64,000 nucleotides of DNA from Bradyrhizobium ontarionense (lineage in GTDB: Bacteria; Pseudomonadota; Alphaproteobacteria; Rhizobiales; Xanthobacteraceae): positions 3,844,001 through 3,908,000 of the forward strand of contig NZ_CP088156.1 in the NCBI RefSeq assembly GCF_021088345.1. Direction: 5' to 3'. Shown here one piece after another: positions 35,647 through 45,193 of the stretch; within the stretch, counting starts at the first letter, position 1; each line of letters begins with the position of its first letter. The position numbers and the translations under genes were made by a program. The notes beneath the pieces were generated by a model. That model saw only the letters and a list, made by a program, of their open reading frames with translations, was not told the DNA's origin and did no database searches.

Positions 35647-38431
35647 GGGCCGTCGGTGAGGCCGCGACCAACAGGGTTCGGGTCAAACGTCCGAAGTCGA
35701 TCGGCTTTTGGAACCACTCCGATATATTCAATCCGGCCGCGCGCGCATCGCTGCGCCCGCGGTCGGGATCGCCAGAGATTACAACGATCGGCGTCACGCT
35801 ATGGGACGGTTGGGCTCGCATCTGCACGATCAGATCAATGCCGTCGGCGTCACGAAGCTTCAGGTCGATCAGGATCACTGCGTATCGGGTTGCGGCGGTG
35901 CGCAGGATCGCCGTCTCGGGCGTGTGGGCAAAATCCACCATGAATCCGACCCGGCGCAGCCGCGCGCGGATCGCCTTCGCGGCGGCGGGATCGTCGTCGC
36001 AGACCAGGAGCCGCGGCGGTGACGCCTCCACCTCGACATCGCTTTCGTCGCCGCTGCCGTCCCATGCCGGCAGGTCGACATAAAACACCGTGCCACCGCC
36101 GGGCGCATCGTCGAAACCGACATGACCGCCGAGCCGCTCGACGATCTGTTTGACGATGCTGAGGCCGAGCCCGCTCCCTCCCTTGCTCCTCGAATTGGTC
36201 CCATCGGCTTGGGCGAACTTCTCGAAAATGTCCAGTCTGAACTCATCCGGAATTCCCGAACCATGGTCGCGTACCGAAACCCGATGGACATCGCCCCGCT
36301 TTTCCACATTGACGACCACCTCCGACCCCTTCGGAGAGAATTTGATCGCATTCGAAAGCAGGTTCGTGATGACCTGAGTCAGACGATCCGGATCGGCATT
36401 GACTTCGGCGTCGGCCGACCGCGCACCGAGCCGAATCTGTACCCCGTATTCCCGGGCGAAGCCGCGATTATCCTCAATCGCCTGCGCCGCGACCTGCCCT
36501 ATTCCTACACGACTGAGGTTGAATATCACACGCCCTGACTCGAGCTTCTCGATGTCGAGGATATCATTGATCAGGCGCACCAGCCGCTGGATGTTCTTGT
36601 GCGCAATCGAGACCAGACGTGTCGCGGACTCCGGCAGGCTGTCGGACCATTGACCGACCAGCAGACCGAGAGATCCGGCAATCGACGTCAGCGGCGTCCG
36701 CAGTTCGTGGCTGACGGTCGCGACAAACTCATCCTTCAGCCGCTCCATGCGCTTGCTGTCGCTGATGTCGACGATCACCGCAAGCACCAGGAGATGCGCA
36801 CCATCCTGGATCGGATTGAGGCGGACCTCGATGGGAAATTCGGTACCGTCCTTCCGTATTCCTAACAGATCGCAGCCGTCCTCAATCGGACGGGATCCCT
36901 TTTGACGCACCGAATTGGAGGGGTGAAGCACATGCTGCGCATGGAGCGGCTCCGGCACCAGAACCTCGGCACTCAGCCCAATGAGCTCTCCGCGCGAGTA
37001 GCCAAACTGGTGTTCGATCTCGCTGTTGACCATCATGATGTTGCCGTCGCCGCCGATCATCACCATGCCGTTCGGGCAGGCCTCGACGGCCAGCCTGAAC
37101 ATTTCGTCGGCGAGACTTCGTTCCGCGATGCTCAGCTTGGCGCTGTCACGTTCGTCCGTTCGCTGCTGCAGAAGCTGATGCGCCTGATCGAGGGCCTGCG
37201 CCACATTGTCGACTTCGCTGATGCCGGACACCGAAGCCCTGGGCGTATCACCGCGACCCAACGCGAGCGCCGGGATGATGAGATTCCCCACAGCGCGCTC
37301 GATACGGGCCGACTCATACGCGGCCAGCATCAATCCAACGAGCAGGATGCCGAGCATGCCGATACCACCGATAAGAAGAATCGCGTTAGGGCGTCGCGAA
37401 AATTCGTCGACCGGCACGCTGATCGCGACATGCCATCCCGATATGGCCGACTTGCTAAACCCCACGAATACGAGCGAGCCGTCGGGTCGATAGGTCTCAA
37501 TCAAACCACGTTGCGACTGATCCGCCGTCGGCGGTCGTGCCGGTGGAAGTCGTCCGATCACCGCCGGGTCACGCGAGTTCGCGACAATGACGTCCGATGA
37601 ATCGATGACAGTCGCGGCCCACCCCCGCGGCAACGCCAGACGATGCAGCAAATCGTCCAGTCGGGCCGGTGCTACGGCCACACCCAGGGCATATCTGACT
37701 TGATTGTCCCGAAACACCGGTACATCGACGGACAGCGCCGGCGATTTTGTGATCGGTCCGATAAAGAGGTCGGAGATAGACGGCTCGCCCGTCTCGAACA
37801 CCTTTTTCCGGCTCGCAAGATCGGCGTGCTCCGTCGACGCATCTCCAATGGGATTCATCGTATCGACGATTTGCCGGCCGGTCGCGTCTGTGAGCACAAG
37901 GCCGTACCCATTGAGTCGCGGAAGGATCGCCTTGGCCTCGCGATTGAAGCCCGCCAAATCGTCGGCCGCGAGCGACGGTGAGCTGGCAAGAACCTGAGCG
38001 GCACTTATGATTCCAACCAGATCGCGATCGAGTGCCGAGGCCAGTGTCGTGGCCGATGCGAACATGCTTTGTGACAATTGTTCGCGTTCGCTGTGATAGA
38101 GACCGATTGTGAGGAGTATCAGGCCAACGAGGGCGGGTGCAGCCGGGATAAAGACAATTCGGATAAGCCGCGACCGCATTGGACGCGTACGGCCTCCGGA
38201 TTTGTGAAACGCATCTAGAAGCGGCCACACGAACCCCATCGACGGCCGCCGCTTGCCGATGCGATCGATCACGGTCCCCTCGCCAATATCGCTAGACTCT
38301 TCATTGACGAACCGCCGGGATGACTGCTCGCCTAAACCAAGCTCGGTGGTGCAGGCCCTGCTCGCGGCAATCGAGCGCTCCTGCATCCCGCCCCGCCTAT
38401 CGCCCAGCTTCGGCAGAGCCGCTCGGTGCAT
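35618..38431 (-). CDS. Hybrid sensor histidine kinase (dCache-PAS-HisKA-HATPase-REC)
   Basis: About 937 residues from the longest start. A first membrane helix lies at about 88-110 (FIPAAPALVGLILLTIGLYH), then a periplasmic dCache-type region, and a second helix at about 347-370 (AILLIGGIGMLGILLVGLML). Cytoplasmic parts: a PAS domain (MVMIGGDGNIMMVNSEIEHQ), HisKA with the phospho-His in ATVSHELRTPLTSIAG, HATPase_c with NLLSNAIKFSPKG and GSGLGLSIVKQIVERLGG, and a C-terminal receiver (VCDDDPAAAKAI, LIDLKLRDADGI). All catalytic elements look intact. Starts at 38239 or 38179 (MRSRLIRIVFIPAA) would remove an odd 65-84-residue N-terminus; no start has a good ribosome-binding site. From 38431 it overlaps the LuxR gene end by 35 bp, so the cluster is probably one operon. 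Confidence 0.87.
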   Translation of the reverse strand: MHRAALPKLGDRRGGMQERSIAASRACTTELGLGEQSSRRFVNEESSDIGEGTVIDRIGKRRPSMGFVWPLLDAFHKSGGRTRPMRSRLIRIVFIPAAPALVGLILLTIGLYHSEREQLSQSMFASATTLASALDRDLVGIISAAQVLASSPSLAADDLAGFNREAKAILPRLNGYGLVLTDATGRQIVDTMNPIGDASTEHADLASRKKVFETGEPSISDLFIGPITKSPALSVDVPVFRDNQVRYALGVAVAPARLDDLLHRLALPRGWAATVIDSSDVIVANSRDPAVIGRLPPARPPTADQSQRGLIETYRPDGSLVFVGFSKSAISGWHVAISVPVDEFSRRPNAILLIGGIGMLGILLVGLMLAAYESARIERAVGNLIIPALALGRGDTPRASVSGISEVDNVAQALDQAHQLLQQRTDERDSAKLSIAERSLADEMFRLAVEACPNGMVMIGGDGNIMMVNSEIEHQFGYSRGELIGLSAEVLVPEPLHAQHVLHPSNSVRQKGSRPIEDGCDLLGIRKDGTEFPIEVRLNPIQDGAHLLVLAVIVDISDSKRMERLKDEFVATVSHELRTPLTSIAGSLGLLVGQWSDSLPESATRLVSIAHKNIQRLVRLINDILDIEKLESGRVIFNLSRVGIGQVAAQAIEDNRGFAREYGVQIRLGARSADAEVNADPDRLTQVITNLLSNAIKFSPKGSEVVVNVEKRGDVHRVSVRDHGSGIPDEFRLDIFEKFAQADGTNSRSKGGSGLGLSIVKQIVERLGGHVGFDDAPGGGTVFYVDLPAWDGSGDESDVEVEASPPRLLVCDDDPAAAKAIRARLRRVGFMVDFAHTPETAILRTAATRYAVILIDLKLRDADGIDLIVQMRAQPSHSVTPIVVISGDPDRGRSDARAAGLNISEWFQKPIDFGRLTRTLLVAASPTAHAVANSSFR

Positions 38432-39062
38432 TTCCCCGCAGCATCATCATCCGGACAAGCTCCACCGCATTCTTGGCTCCCAGCTTTCGCATGACCTGTG
38501 CTCGGTGGCATTCGAATGTGCGGTAACTGATATTCATCAGCTTGGCGCCTTCCTTGTTTGAACAACCCTCGCCAACAAGCCGCAGCACCTGTCGCTCGCG
38601 TGGCGTCAGCGGCGTCGCAGCGGAAGGATTGGTTTCGCCCGCCGGGCTATCGGCGCCGAGCGACGATCTGCTGTCTGGAGTGCCCGTCCTCGACCACCAC
38701 GCGATCGCATCGCGAGCGACCGGAATTGCTTCTTCTTTGGGGATCGGCGCCTCGAAACAGTCCCCCATATGATGGATAAGGTTACAAATCCTCTCGGCTT
38801 CGCGGAAGGCGTTATCAATGAGCCGCTTCAACCATTCACTTTCACGGTCCGAGACGCAGATTCGTTCTCTGTTTTCGTGAATGACCCCAATGTAAAGCAT
38901 CAAAGCCGTCATGGGCCCGTTGAGCTTGTGCACCATCGCGGCACCGACCTCACTGGAAGTCCGCGCGCGTACAGAGGAGAGATTCCCAATGCCGAAATCG
39001 TCCGACAATCCCGTGGTACCCTCGGGCCCCTGGATCAGCCGCAGGGCCGCCGGCTTTTCCAT
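38397..39062 (-). CDS. LuxR-type regulator with a histidine-kinase DHp-like N-terminal helix pair
   Basis: About 221 residues from ATG 39062 (a start at 39104 is possible). The C-terminus is a complete LuxR/GerE HTH: LTPRERQVLRLVGEGCSNKE then GAKLMNISYRTFECHRAQVM and RKLGAKNAVELVR. The N-terminal region is not a receiver: it has EVGAAMVHKLNGPMTALMLY followed by WLKRLIDNAFREAERICNLI, which resembles the dimerisation/phosphotransfer helices of sensor kinases (H-x-L-N-x-P box) without an ATPase domain. It may therefore receive a phosphoryl group, dimerise with the neighbouring kinase, or be a degenerate remnant. It begins 5 bp after the lone receiver gene and runs into the hybrid kinase gene, so the three are co-transcribed. 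Confidence 0.75.
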   Translation of the reverse strand: MEKPAALRLIQGPEGTTGLSDDFGIGNLSSVRARTSSEVGAAMVHKLNGPMTALMLYIGVIHENRERICVSDRESEWLKRLIDNAFREAERICNLIHHMGDCFEAPIPKEEAIPVARDAIAWWSRTGTPDSRSSLGADSPAGETNPSAATPLTPRERQVLRLVGEGCSNKEGAKLMNISYRTFECHRAQVMRKLGAKNAVELVRMMMLRGNAPSGSAEAGR

Positions 39063-39067
39063 CTGCG

Positions 39068-39490
39068 TCAAGATCGAGGTCCTTCGGCAAGACACGGCGA
39101 ACACAGAGTCGACTCAACTGCCTCGATCAATTGAACAGCCTGAAATGGCTTTGGCATGCATAATGTGGCGCCGCGCTGCTTTGCCAGGCCGAGGTAGTCC
39201 ACAGACTCCGTCGAGCTTCGGAGTCGAAAGCCCGACATGACAATAATTGGGATCAGCGAGCTGCGCCTGATGTGCTCGATAACGTCAAGTCCGTTCAGCC
39301 CGGGCATGAAAATATCGAGCATCACCACGTCAAAAATCGATTGCTGCAGCGCGCGAATGCCGGCGTAGGCGCGCGAAGCAATTGCCGTCTCGCAGTGACG
39401 ACCTGCCAGTATGGCCTGGATCGCGGTGCTGACGCTGCAATCATCGTCGATGACGAGGACACGCGTGAGTGGTCTCGCAGGCTTGCGCAT
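39068..39490 (-). CDS. Single-domain response regulator (REC)
   Basis: About 140 residues from ATG 39490 (MRKPARPLTRVLVIDDD). A complete receiver: acidic pair in VLVIDDDCSV, phospho-acceptor Asp in VVMLDIFMPGLNGLDVIEHI, Ser/Thr-type switch in IPIIVMSG, and Lys in LCMPKPFQAV. There is no output domain, so it probably shuttles phosphate within the cluster (hybrid kinase, Hpt protein and LuxR regulator nearby). It is the first gene of the minus-strand run and is divergent from the Hpt gene at 39829. Confidence 0.85.
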   Translation of the reverse strand: MRKPARPLTRVLVIDDDCSVSTAIQAILAGRHCETAIASRAYAGIRALQQSIFDVVMLDIFMPGLNGLDVIEHIRRSSLIPIIVMSGFRLRSSTESVDYLGLAKQRGATLCMPKPFQAVQLIEAVESTLCSPCLAEGPRS

Positions 39491-39828
39491 CTCAATGCCA
39501 ACATGAAGTAACGGGCTACCCACTGGTCTGCCTGCTTTCGTTGCTCACATGAATCTGCCGTTACGCCCTCTTCAGCCAGTTAATTTTTCCTTCCGTACAA
39601 ACCCGTAGACGGCTCATAGCTGATCCGTCTTTCCGGAAAGTTGCGCGACGCAGCTGCGATCTTTCGCGCTGGAGGAAAGACGCTGCAGGTATCCGTCGCT
39701 TCACCCGCCCTAACACCTAGGTACTTTTCGCGCATCACATTAACTACAAAACGTGACCGGCACTTAATGACTGCCGAGAAGACTATCGATCCAAACGATG
39801 CCACCGCGACCTTGCGAAGGAGGGACGC
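39491..39828. other. 338-bp divergent promoter region
   Basis: Lies between the lone receiver (-) and the Hpt gene (+). AT content is higher than in the flanking genes (around 39575-39800), as expected for promoters. No clear operator or ORF was recognised. Confidence 0.5.
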
Positions 39829-40191
39829 ATGTATGCTGACGAATTCGAACTGCGCATCGCAAAGGTGCGACAGCGATTCGCGACGTCGCTGGAAAACAAG
39901 ATCGAGGTCGCAATGATCGCGGCCGATCGCATGTCAGGTGGCAAAGGCAGCGAGATCGATCATGTTCAGGACTCTTATCGCTGTCTTCACAACATTTGCG
40001 GAGTCGGACCGACGGTCGGGTTTGCGGCGACCGGCGACGCCGCTCGCGCGGCTGAATCCGCCCTGATGCAGGCCTACCAGGAAAAGCGTGCACTCACGGA
40101 TGAAGAGGTCCAGAACCTGAAGACGGCCCTCGAGCACCTTCGGGATATCGCCGCATCGGAGCTGAAGTTAATGTATGAGCGCGGGCACTGA
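39829..40191 (+). CDS. Histidine phosphotransfer (Hpt) domain protein
   Basis: A 120-residue protein with GAAGGAGGGAC immediately before ATG 39829. It is all-helical. The segment SYRCLHNICGVGPTVGF fits the Hpt active site (H-N/K-x-x-G with small residues after), and the flanking helices EIDHVQDSYRCLHN and GDAARAAESALMQAY match an Hpt four-helix bundle. There is no catalytic ATPase, as expected for a phosphorelay intermediate. It is divergent from the lone receiver gene and probably passes phosphate between the hybrid kinase receiver and the cluster's response regulators. It could instead be a structural relative; the His is the key evidence. Confidence 0.72.
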   Translation: MYADEFELRIAKVRQRFATSLENKIEVAMIAADRMSGGKGSEIDHVQDSYRCLHNICGVGPTVGFAATGDAARAAESALMQAYQEKRALTDEEVQNLKTALEHLRDIAASELKLMYERGH

Positions 40192-41069
40192 TCGCGCTCG
40201 CCAGTCGTGCTGGGGATCTTGATCCCTAGGACATGGTGGATCCGGGCCGACGCCGCCTCGCATCGCCGACCGCTCCAAGCGTCGTCGATTGATCGATCTC
40301 GCGGGCACAGCGTCGGTAAGCGCTGCGATGAGCGACGTGTCGCCTCGTCCGAACACGGTCCCGTGCGCCAGCACGTTGAGCATGGAAATCAAGCGCCGAG
40401 ATCCGTCGCGACCAGCCACGAGATGCTTGCTCGCTCCCGGATAAGCCGCTTCAAGCTCGAGGTGGCGGCGCAGACGTGCGGTCGGCGTCACCATTCTGCA
40501 TGTAAGATGACGTCTCGGCTTCTTCTCGCCGACTTCATAAAGGCAAGCGAGCGTGCAGAGACCGCCCAGCTAAGCCAAGTGCACATAAGAAGACTGTCTG
40601 GCTCTTACTCGCCGGACGTGATCGGGGCCCGGAGTCCGTTGGTCGCGGTTTGAACATCGAATCCCATCCGGACGCTTCCGCCGGCGGCCACCGGAAGAAC
40701 CCGGGAGTCATCGTCCACCAGAAGACTTCTTGGAGTGGGATTGCTCGATCTCAGTTTTACCGTTGCCCGCTCTCCATTTTGACGTTGCGACTGTCTTGAA
40801 GCATCAGCATTCGACCTATCGGTGATGAGGTAATAGGGATTCGTCACCGTCGACCTCGACATCCACCTGCCACGGCCCACCGAACGAACGACGGCTTAAC
40901 GAGGCGATAAAGCTCGTTTAGGTACGAGCACGTAGTCGGCCGGAAGGTGCTGCGCGCCGGCTCCCGCCTCACATATGACGCCTCAAACGTCCGCTCGCTT
41001 ACCCAGTCAGAGATCAAGACCGGCCGCACGTCGCTCCGACTATGTAGTCGTACGTAACCAGCCGTGCGG
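40192..41069. other. About 0.9-kb gene-poor region with a receiver remnant
   Basis: No intact gene. A receiver fragment lies at 40605-40735 on the minus strand. A minus frame at about 40300-40490 (SMLNVLAHGTVFGRGDTSLI) reads smoothly but matches nothing I know. The rest appears non-coding, with lower GC near 41000-41200. Confidence 0.45.
40605..40735 (-). pseudogene. N-terminal fragment of a receiver (REC) domain
   Basis: Translation gives RSLLVDDDSRVLPVAAGGSV then RMGFDVQTATNG, the first beta-alpha-beta of a receiver domain with its acidic triad DDD. The frame then ends at a TAA (40605-40607) before the phospho-acceptor Asp. No start codon with a ribosome-binding site is adjacent. It resembles the decayed receiver at 35.3-35.6 kb in kind, though not clearly in sequence. 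Confidence 0.45.
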
Positions 41070-41086
41070 GCAAAAGTAACTTTTGC
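41070..41086. promoter_or_regulatory. 17-bp perfect palindrome upstream of the exopolysaccharide operon
   Basis: GCAAAAGT-A-ACTTTTGC, 8-bp arms around a single base, 118 bp upstream of the BcsB-like start. Its AT-rich centre in GC-rich DNA and its place in front of a long operon suggest an operator. The binding protein is unknown. Confidence 0.45.
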
Positions 41087-41203
41087 AGCCGACCGTTGAT
41101 CAACACTTGGAGAACAGAGACCGAATGATTTGAAATGAAACTGCGGCTGCGGATCACGACTGTGCAGTGAACTATATTGGCGTTATCAATCGGAGTTAGT
41201 ATT

Positions 41204-43309
41204 GTGGCGTATTTCGTACATGTCCTTTTGGCGGCGCTCATCGCAGCGCTGGCATCGTCGGCCCAGGCGCAGCAAAAGCGGCCGAATGTCGCTCCGACCG
41301 AGCCGGTTCGGTTTGTCTCACCAATTCAGAGCGCCGCTGCAGTCGGAGCGCTGCCGCAAAGCGCCATCCCAGGGTTGACGCAAAAGTCCCTGCTGGTTGG
41401 CATGCCGTTCGCGAACGCCGGCTTTCCCAATGGCTTCCGGCTGTCCAATCTTGGCGGCCGTCGCGAGGTCTATATCCCAGTGCCTCAAGGCGTTGAACTC
41501 AGTCTTGCCGAACTGGTCCTCACCTATGACGATGTAAGCGCCCACGAAGCCCGGCGCAGCCTCGAAATCCTGGTCAACGACCGTTCCGTAGCTGCGCTTG
41601 CGCTGGACGGCAAGAGTCCTGGCCGTACCGCGCGTATCTCACTTGTGAATGCGACCGTGCGGGATGGCTTTCTCAAACTCTCGTTCGTGTATTCAGGCGC
41701 GGCGACGCAGGACCGCTGTATCGACGTCCGCTATGTCGGCGATAGCCTGACCATACGACCTGAGTCGACGATGGAATTCGCGATCGGCGTTTTCGGTACG
41801 CCCAACATCGCGGCCACCGCCGCCATGATGCCGAAAGAGGTCGTTGTACTGCTTTCCAACCCCTCACCGCCAGCATCGGATATCGCCGCCGCACTCACCA
41901 TTTCGCGCGCGCTGACGGCGACCGGACGGCAAGTGACCTTCTTTCATGGCCGTAACGCCGTGCCGGACCTGGTCGAGCGCGACAACAAGCGACGGTGGAC
42001 GCGCGGGCTGATCGTAGTGGGCGCCTTCGATAGAATCGCGGATCAACTCGATGCACCGGTCACGACGCTCGTCAGCACGACTGCCGGCGCTCCCATCGAG
42101 AGCACGCTTGCTGCTGCCAGGATCGGCGGCGTGCCGATCCTGCTCGTCACGGATTCTGCGTCGTATCGCGTCGGCCAACTGCTCGGAAATCCTTCGCTCG
42201 CGGCATTGCGCGAAACATCATCGGCCCTTGTGGGTCAGGTCTCGGCGTCCAGACCGGCGACCGATTGGATCAGCTTCGATGCACTGGGCCTGACGCCGCC
42301 GCAAGCTGAGGTATTCGGCCGCACCGAGCTTGCGATTGCCATTGCCACCCGTTCATTGCCCGGCGGTACCCGACCGTCGCGCATTGCACTCGATATCATG
42401 GTTGCGCCCGATGGTGCCGGCGAAAAGGCGGTCGTGAGCGTCTTCGTCAATGAACGCCTGCTCGCGAGCACCGTCGCCGCGATCGGTGAGCCGACGCGAC
42501 TCGATTTTGCGCTTCCTGATGGGTTGGTCGGCTCGGTTGCGAACATCAGGGCGGTCGTGCAACGCCGCAGTTCGCAAGGCGATTGCCGCTTCGAACCGCA
42601 AGGTTACCCGGCAGAGATCCTCGGCTCCAGTCGGCTTGCTCTGTCGCAAGCGGGACCGGTCGCGCGGGATTTCTCCGATCTGGCAACGTTGTGGGCCGCC
42701 GGCATCCAGGTGCTGCTGCCGGCGTCGACAGCAGAATACCCATTGTCTTTCCTGGGCTCGTTGTCGGACGTGTTGAGCGCCCTCTCGAACCGGACGACGC
42801 CGATCGAAGTGAGGTATGTGGACTCCCAAACGTCTCCCGTACCAACTGCGCCATTCATTTCGATCGGCAACCTGCCTCCCGCCGGGGCCGTGCAGCGCAT
42901 GCGCTTCGATCGCGGCCGGGTGGCGATCGCCGACCGCAACGACCGCGTTCTGCTCGATGTAGGCGGACTTATTACAGGTGCGGTTGCACAGATCGTCACC
43001 TCGAATAACCATCCGGGATTGTGGATTCACCCCCTTACCAGCGATGGATCGCTATCGACGGCGTCCGCAACCAACCTTGACCGCGGCGACGTCGCATTCC
43101 TCGACAGCAGCGGCGTCGCGCTCGCGCTCTCGACCGATCGCGATACTCTGCTGCGGGTTGCCTACCTCGATCAGCGATCGTGGACGACCAAGCTCGACCG
43201 TTTCTGGCCTTGGATCGTTGGCGCTACCTGGGTGCTTGCGACTATTGCGTTGTTGATCCTGGCTCAGCGCATGTATCGCCGCCGAGTCTCCGGCAATGTC
43301 GGCGAATAG
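41204..43309 (+). CDS. BcsB-like periplasmic polysaccharide synthase subunit
   Basis: About 701 residues from GTG 41204, with GGAG 8 nt upstream; a TTG at 41177 is the longer alternative. A signal peptide (VHVLLAALIAALASSAQA) is followed by a large periplasmic part and a C-terminal membrane helix (WIVGATWVLATIALLILA) ending in RMYRRRV. Family features of the cellulose synthase regulatory subunit are visible: GGRREVYIPVPQGVELSLAE, LEILVNDRSVAALALDG, and RRSSQGDCRFEPQGYPAEIL. BcsB guides the nascent glucan through the periplasm and anchors to the synthase with its terminal helix. The next gene, 9 bp downstream, is a GT2 synthase, supporting a synthase pair. A BcsA-type PilZ partner is not present, so the polymer need not be cellulose. 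Confidence 0.8.
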   Translation: MAYFVHVLLAALIAALASSAQAQQKRPNVAPTEPVRFVSPIQSAAAVGALPQSAIPGLTQKSLLVGMPFANAGFPNGFRLSNLGGRREVYIPVPQGVELSLAELVLTYDDVSAHEARRSLEILVNDRSVAALALDGKSPGRTARISLVNATVRDGFLKLSFVYSGAATQDRCIDVRYVGDSLTIRPESTMEFAIGVFGTPNIAATAAMMPKEVVVLLSNPSPPASDIAAALTISRALTATGRQVTFFHGRNAVPDLVERDNKRRWTRGLIVVGAFDRIADQLDAPVTTLVSTTAGAPIESTLAAARIGGVPILLVTDSASYRVGQLLGNPSLAALRETSSALVGQVSASRPATDWISFDALGLTPPQAEVFGRTELAIAIATRSLPGGTRPSRIALDIMVAPDGAGEKAVVSVFVNERLLASTVAAIGEPTRLDFALPDGLVGSVANIRAVVQRRSSQGDCRFEPQGYPAEILGSSRLALSQAGPVARDFSDLATLWAAGIQVLLPASTAEYPLSFLGSLSDVLSALSNRTTPIEVRYVDSQTSPVPTAPFISIGNLPPAGAVQRMRFDRGRVAIADRNDRVLLDVGGLITGAVAQIVTSNNHPGLWIHPLTSDGSLSTASATNLDRGDVAFLDSSGVALALSTDRDTLLRVAYLDQRSWTTKLDRFWPWIVGATWVLATIALLILAQRMYRRRVSGNVGE

Positions 43310-43318
43310 GCCTTCCAG

Positions 43319-45193
43319 ATGCAGCCGATATCATCCTCCGACCGCGCGCTGGGCGACATCCTCGTCGCGCGCCGTGTGCTCACCCTCGGTCAACTCGACG
43401 AGGCCATCGCCCTCTCCGAAGCCTGGCAGGTCGGCCTCGGCAACGCCATCCTGTCGCGCAACTGGGCCGAGCCGGCGGTGTATTACCAGGCCGTCGCGTA
43501 TCACTATGATCTGAAATTTGTCGATCTGATCCGCGAGCCGCCGGATCTCGACCTCGTGTTGGAGGCAGATGCGGACATCTACGCCCGCAAACTGATGATC
43601 CCCTGGAAGCGCAGTGACGGACGATTGCTGATCGCGACCGCCGCACCAGGACCCGACACCGTGCTCTTCGCAAGAGAACGGTGGGGGACCGATGTCACGT
43701 TTGTTGTGGCGACCAAGTTCGACATCATCTGGGCGGTGCAGGCCGCCTTCGACGAAGCGCTATCTGCTCGTGCCATCTATGAACTCGCTGAACTCAGCCC
43801 GGAGCTCTCAGCACAGCGCGTCTTCACCCCCGCGCAAGTCATCTTCGGTTATGCCTTGCTCAGCCTGACCCTGCTTGGTCTAGCGCTGTCACCTGTCACG
43901 ACACTCATTGCGATCAATGTGGCGATGAGCGTGTTCTACCTTGGAAACTTCGTCTTCAAGGGCGTTCTTGTCCTATTCGGAGGGGCGCGCGCAGCCGACG
44001 AAACCATCGCAATCGAGGCGCGCGCGCTCAGCGACGAAGAACTGCCGGTCTTCACCGTCCTGGTGCCGATGTACAAGGAACCGGCGATGCTACCGATGCT
44101 GGCGCAGGCGCTGCGCGAGCTCGACTATCCGCTCGGTAAGCTGGACATCAAGCTGGTGCTGGAGGCGAGCGACCACGAAACCATCGAGGTCGCGGCCAAG
44201 CTCGGCCTCGAAGGCATATTCGAGATCATCCGCGTGCCGCCATCGCACCCGCAAACCAAGCCGAAGGCCTGCAACTTCGCGCTGCAGTTCGCCCGCGGCG
44301 AATTCCTCGTGATCTACGACGCCGAGGACCGGCCAGAACCGGACCAGCTTCGCAAGGTGGTCGCGACGTTCCGGAAATCCTCAGCCAACACCGCATGTCT
44401 GCAGTGCAGCCTGAGCTACTTCAACTTCAGCGAAAATTGGCTGACGCACATGTTCACGCTCGACTACGGCCTCTGGTTCGACCAGATGCTGCCAGGTCTG
44501 GACCGCCTTAACATTCCGATCCCGCTTGGCGGCACGTCCAACCATTTCAAGATCGAAGTGCTGCGCGAACTGCACGGCTGGGATCCCTTCAACGTCACGG
44601 AGGACGCTGATCTCGGGGTGCGTCTCACGCAGAAAGGCTACCGCGTCGGCATCGTGGATTCCACAACGTTCGAGGAGGCAAGTTGCCACGCCGGCAACTG
44701 GATTCGGCAGCGCTCGCGCTGGATGAAGGGATATATGCAGACCTTTCTGGTTCATACCCGGCGTCCGCTCCGCTTCATGCGTATGATTGGGCCGCTTGGC
44801 TTCCTCGGCTTCGTCTTCTTCATCGGCGGCACCGTGCTTTCCGGCCTGCTCAATCCGCTGTTCTGGCTGCTCTATATTGCCTGGATGATCGCCGCGGTCA
44901 GCGGCCTTGAAGCCGTTTTCCCGGAGCCGTTGCTGTTTCTGAGCCTGTTCAATCTCCTCGCCGGCAACGGCGCGCTGATGTTTCTCAACATGCTGGCGCC
45001 AATACGGCGCGGCTGGCTCGACTTGATCCCCTACAGCCTCACTGCGTTCGGCTATTGGGCCATTCTCTCGATAGCCACTTATCGCGGACTTTGGCAATTG
45101 CTGCGCAACCCGTTCTATTGGGAGAAGACGCACCATGGCGTGTCAAAGCATGTCGTCCGTGAACTGGCTCAAGCGCGGGAGGCGGTCGCATGA
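43319..45193 (+). CDS. GT2 polysaccharide synthase with N-terminal MshEN-like domain
   Basis: A 624-residue membrane glycosyltransferase. Residues about 8-150 resemble the MshEN/GspE N-terminal fold: RALGDILVARRVLTLGQLDE and VGLGNAILSRNWAEPAVYYQ echo the two tandem LG-x-x-L motifs that bind cyclic di-GMP in MshE-type proteins. Two helices (about 180-225) lead into a GT2 catalytic domain: PMYKEPAMLPMLAQAL, YDAEDRPEPDQLRK (DxD-like), VTEDADLGVRL (TED) and IRQRSRWMKGYMQ (QxxRW), a complete processive-synthase set. Four C-terminal helices follow. Such enzymes make and extrude beta-glucans. Its partner subunit is upstream, and the stop overlaps the next gene by 4 bp (ATGA). Confidence 0.87.
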   Translation: MQPISSSDRALGDILVARRVLTLGQLDEAIALSEAWQVGLGNAILSRNWAEPAVYYQAVAYHYDLKFVDLIREPPDLDLVLEADADIYARKLMIPWKRSDGRLLIATAAPGPDTVLFARERWGTDVTFVVATKFDIIWAVQAAFDEALSARAIYELAELSPELSAQRVFTPAQVIFGYALLSLTLLGLALSPVTTLIAINVAMSVFYLGNFVFKGVLVLFGGARAADETIAIEARALSDEELPVFTVLVPMYKEPAMLPMLAQALRELDYPLGKLDIKLVLEASDHETIEVAAKLGLEGIFEIIRVPPSHPQTKPKACNFALQFARGEFLVIYDAEDRPEPDQLRKVVATFRKSSANTACLQCSLSYFNFSENWLTHMFTLDYGLWFDQMLPGLDRLNIPIPLGGTSNHFKIEVLRELHGWDPFNVTEDADLGVRLTQKGYRVGIVDSTTFEEASCHAGNWIRQRSRWMKGYMQTFLVHTRRPLRFMRMIGPLGFLGFVFFIGGTVLSGLLNPLFWLLYIAWMIAAVSGLEAVFPEPLLFLSLFNLLAGNGALMFLNMLAPIRRGWLDLIPYSLTAFGYWAILSIATYRGLWQLLRNPFYWEKTHHGVSKHVVRELAQAREAVA

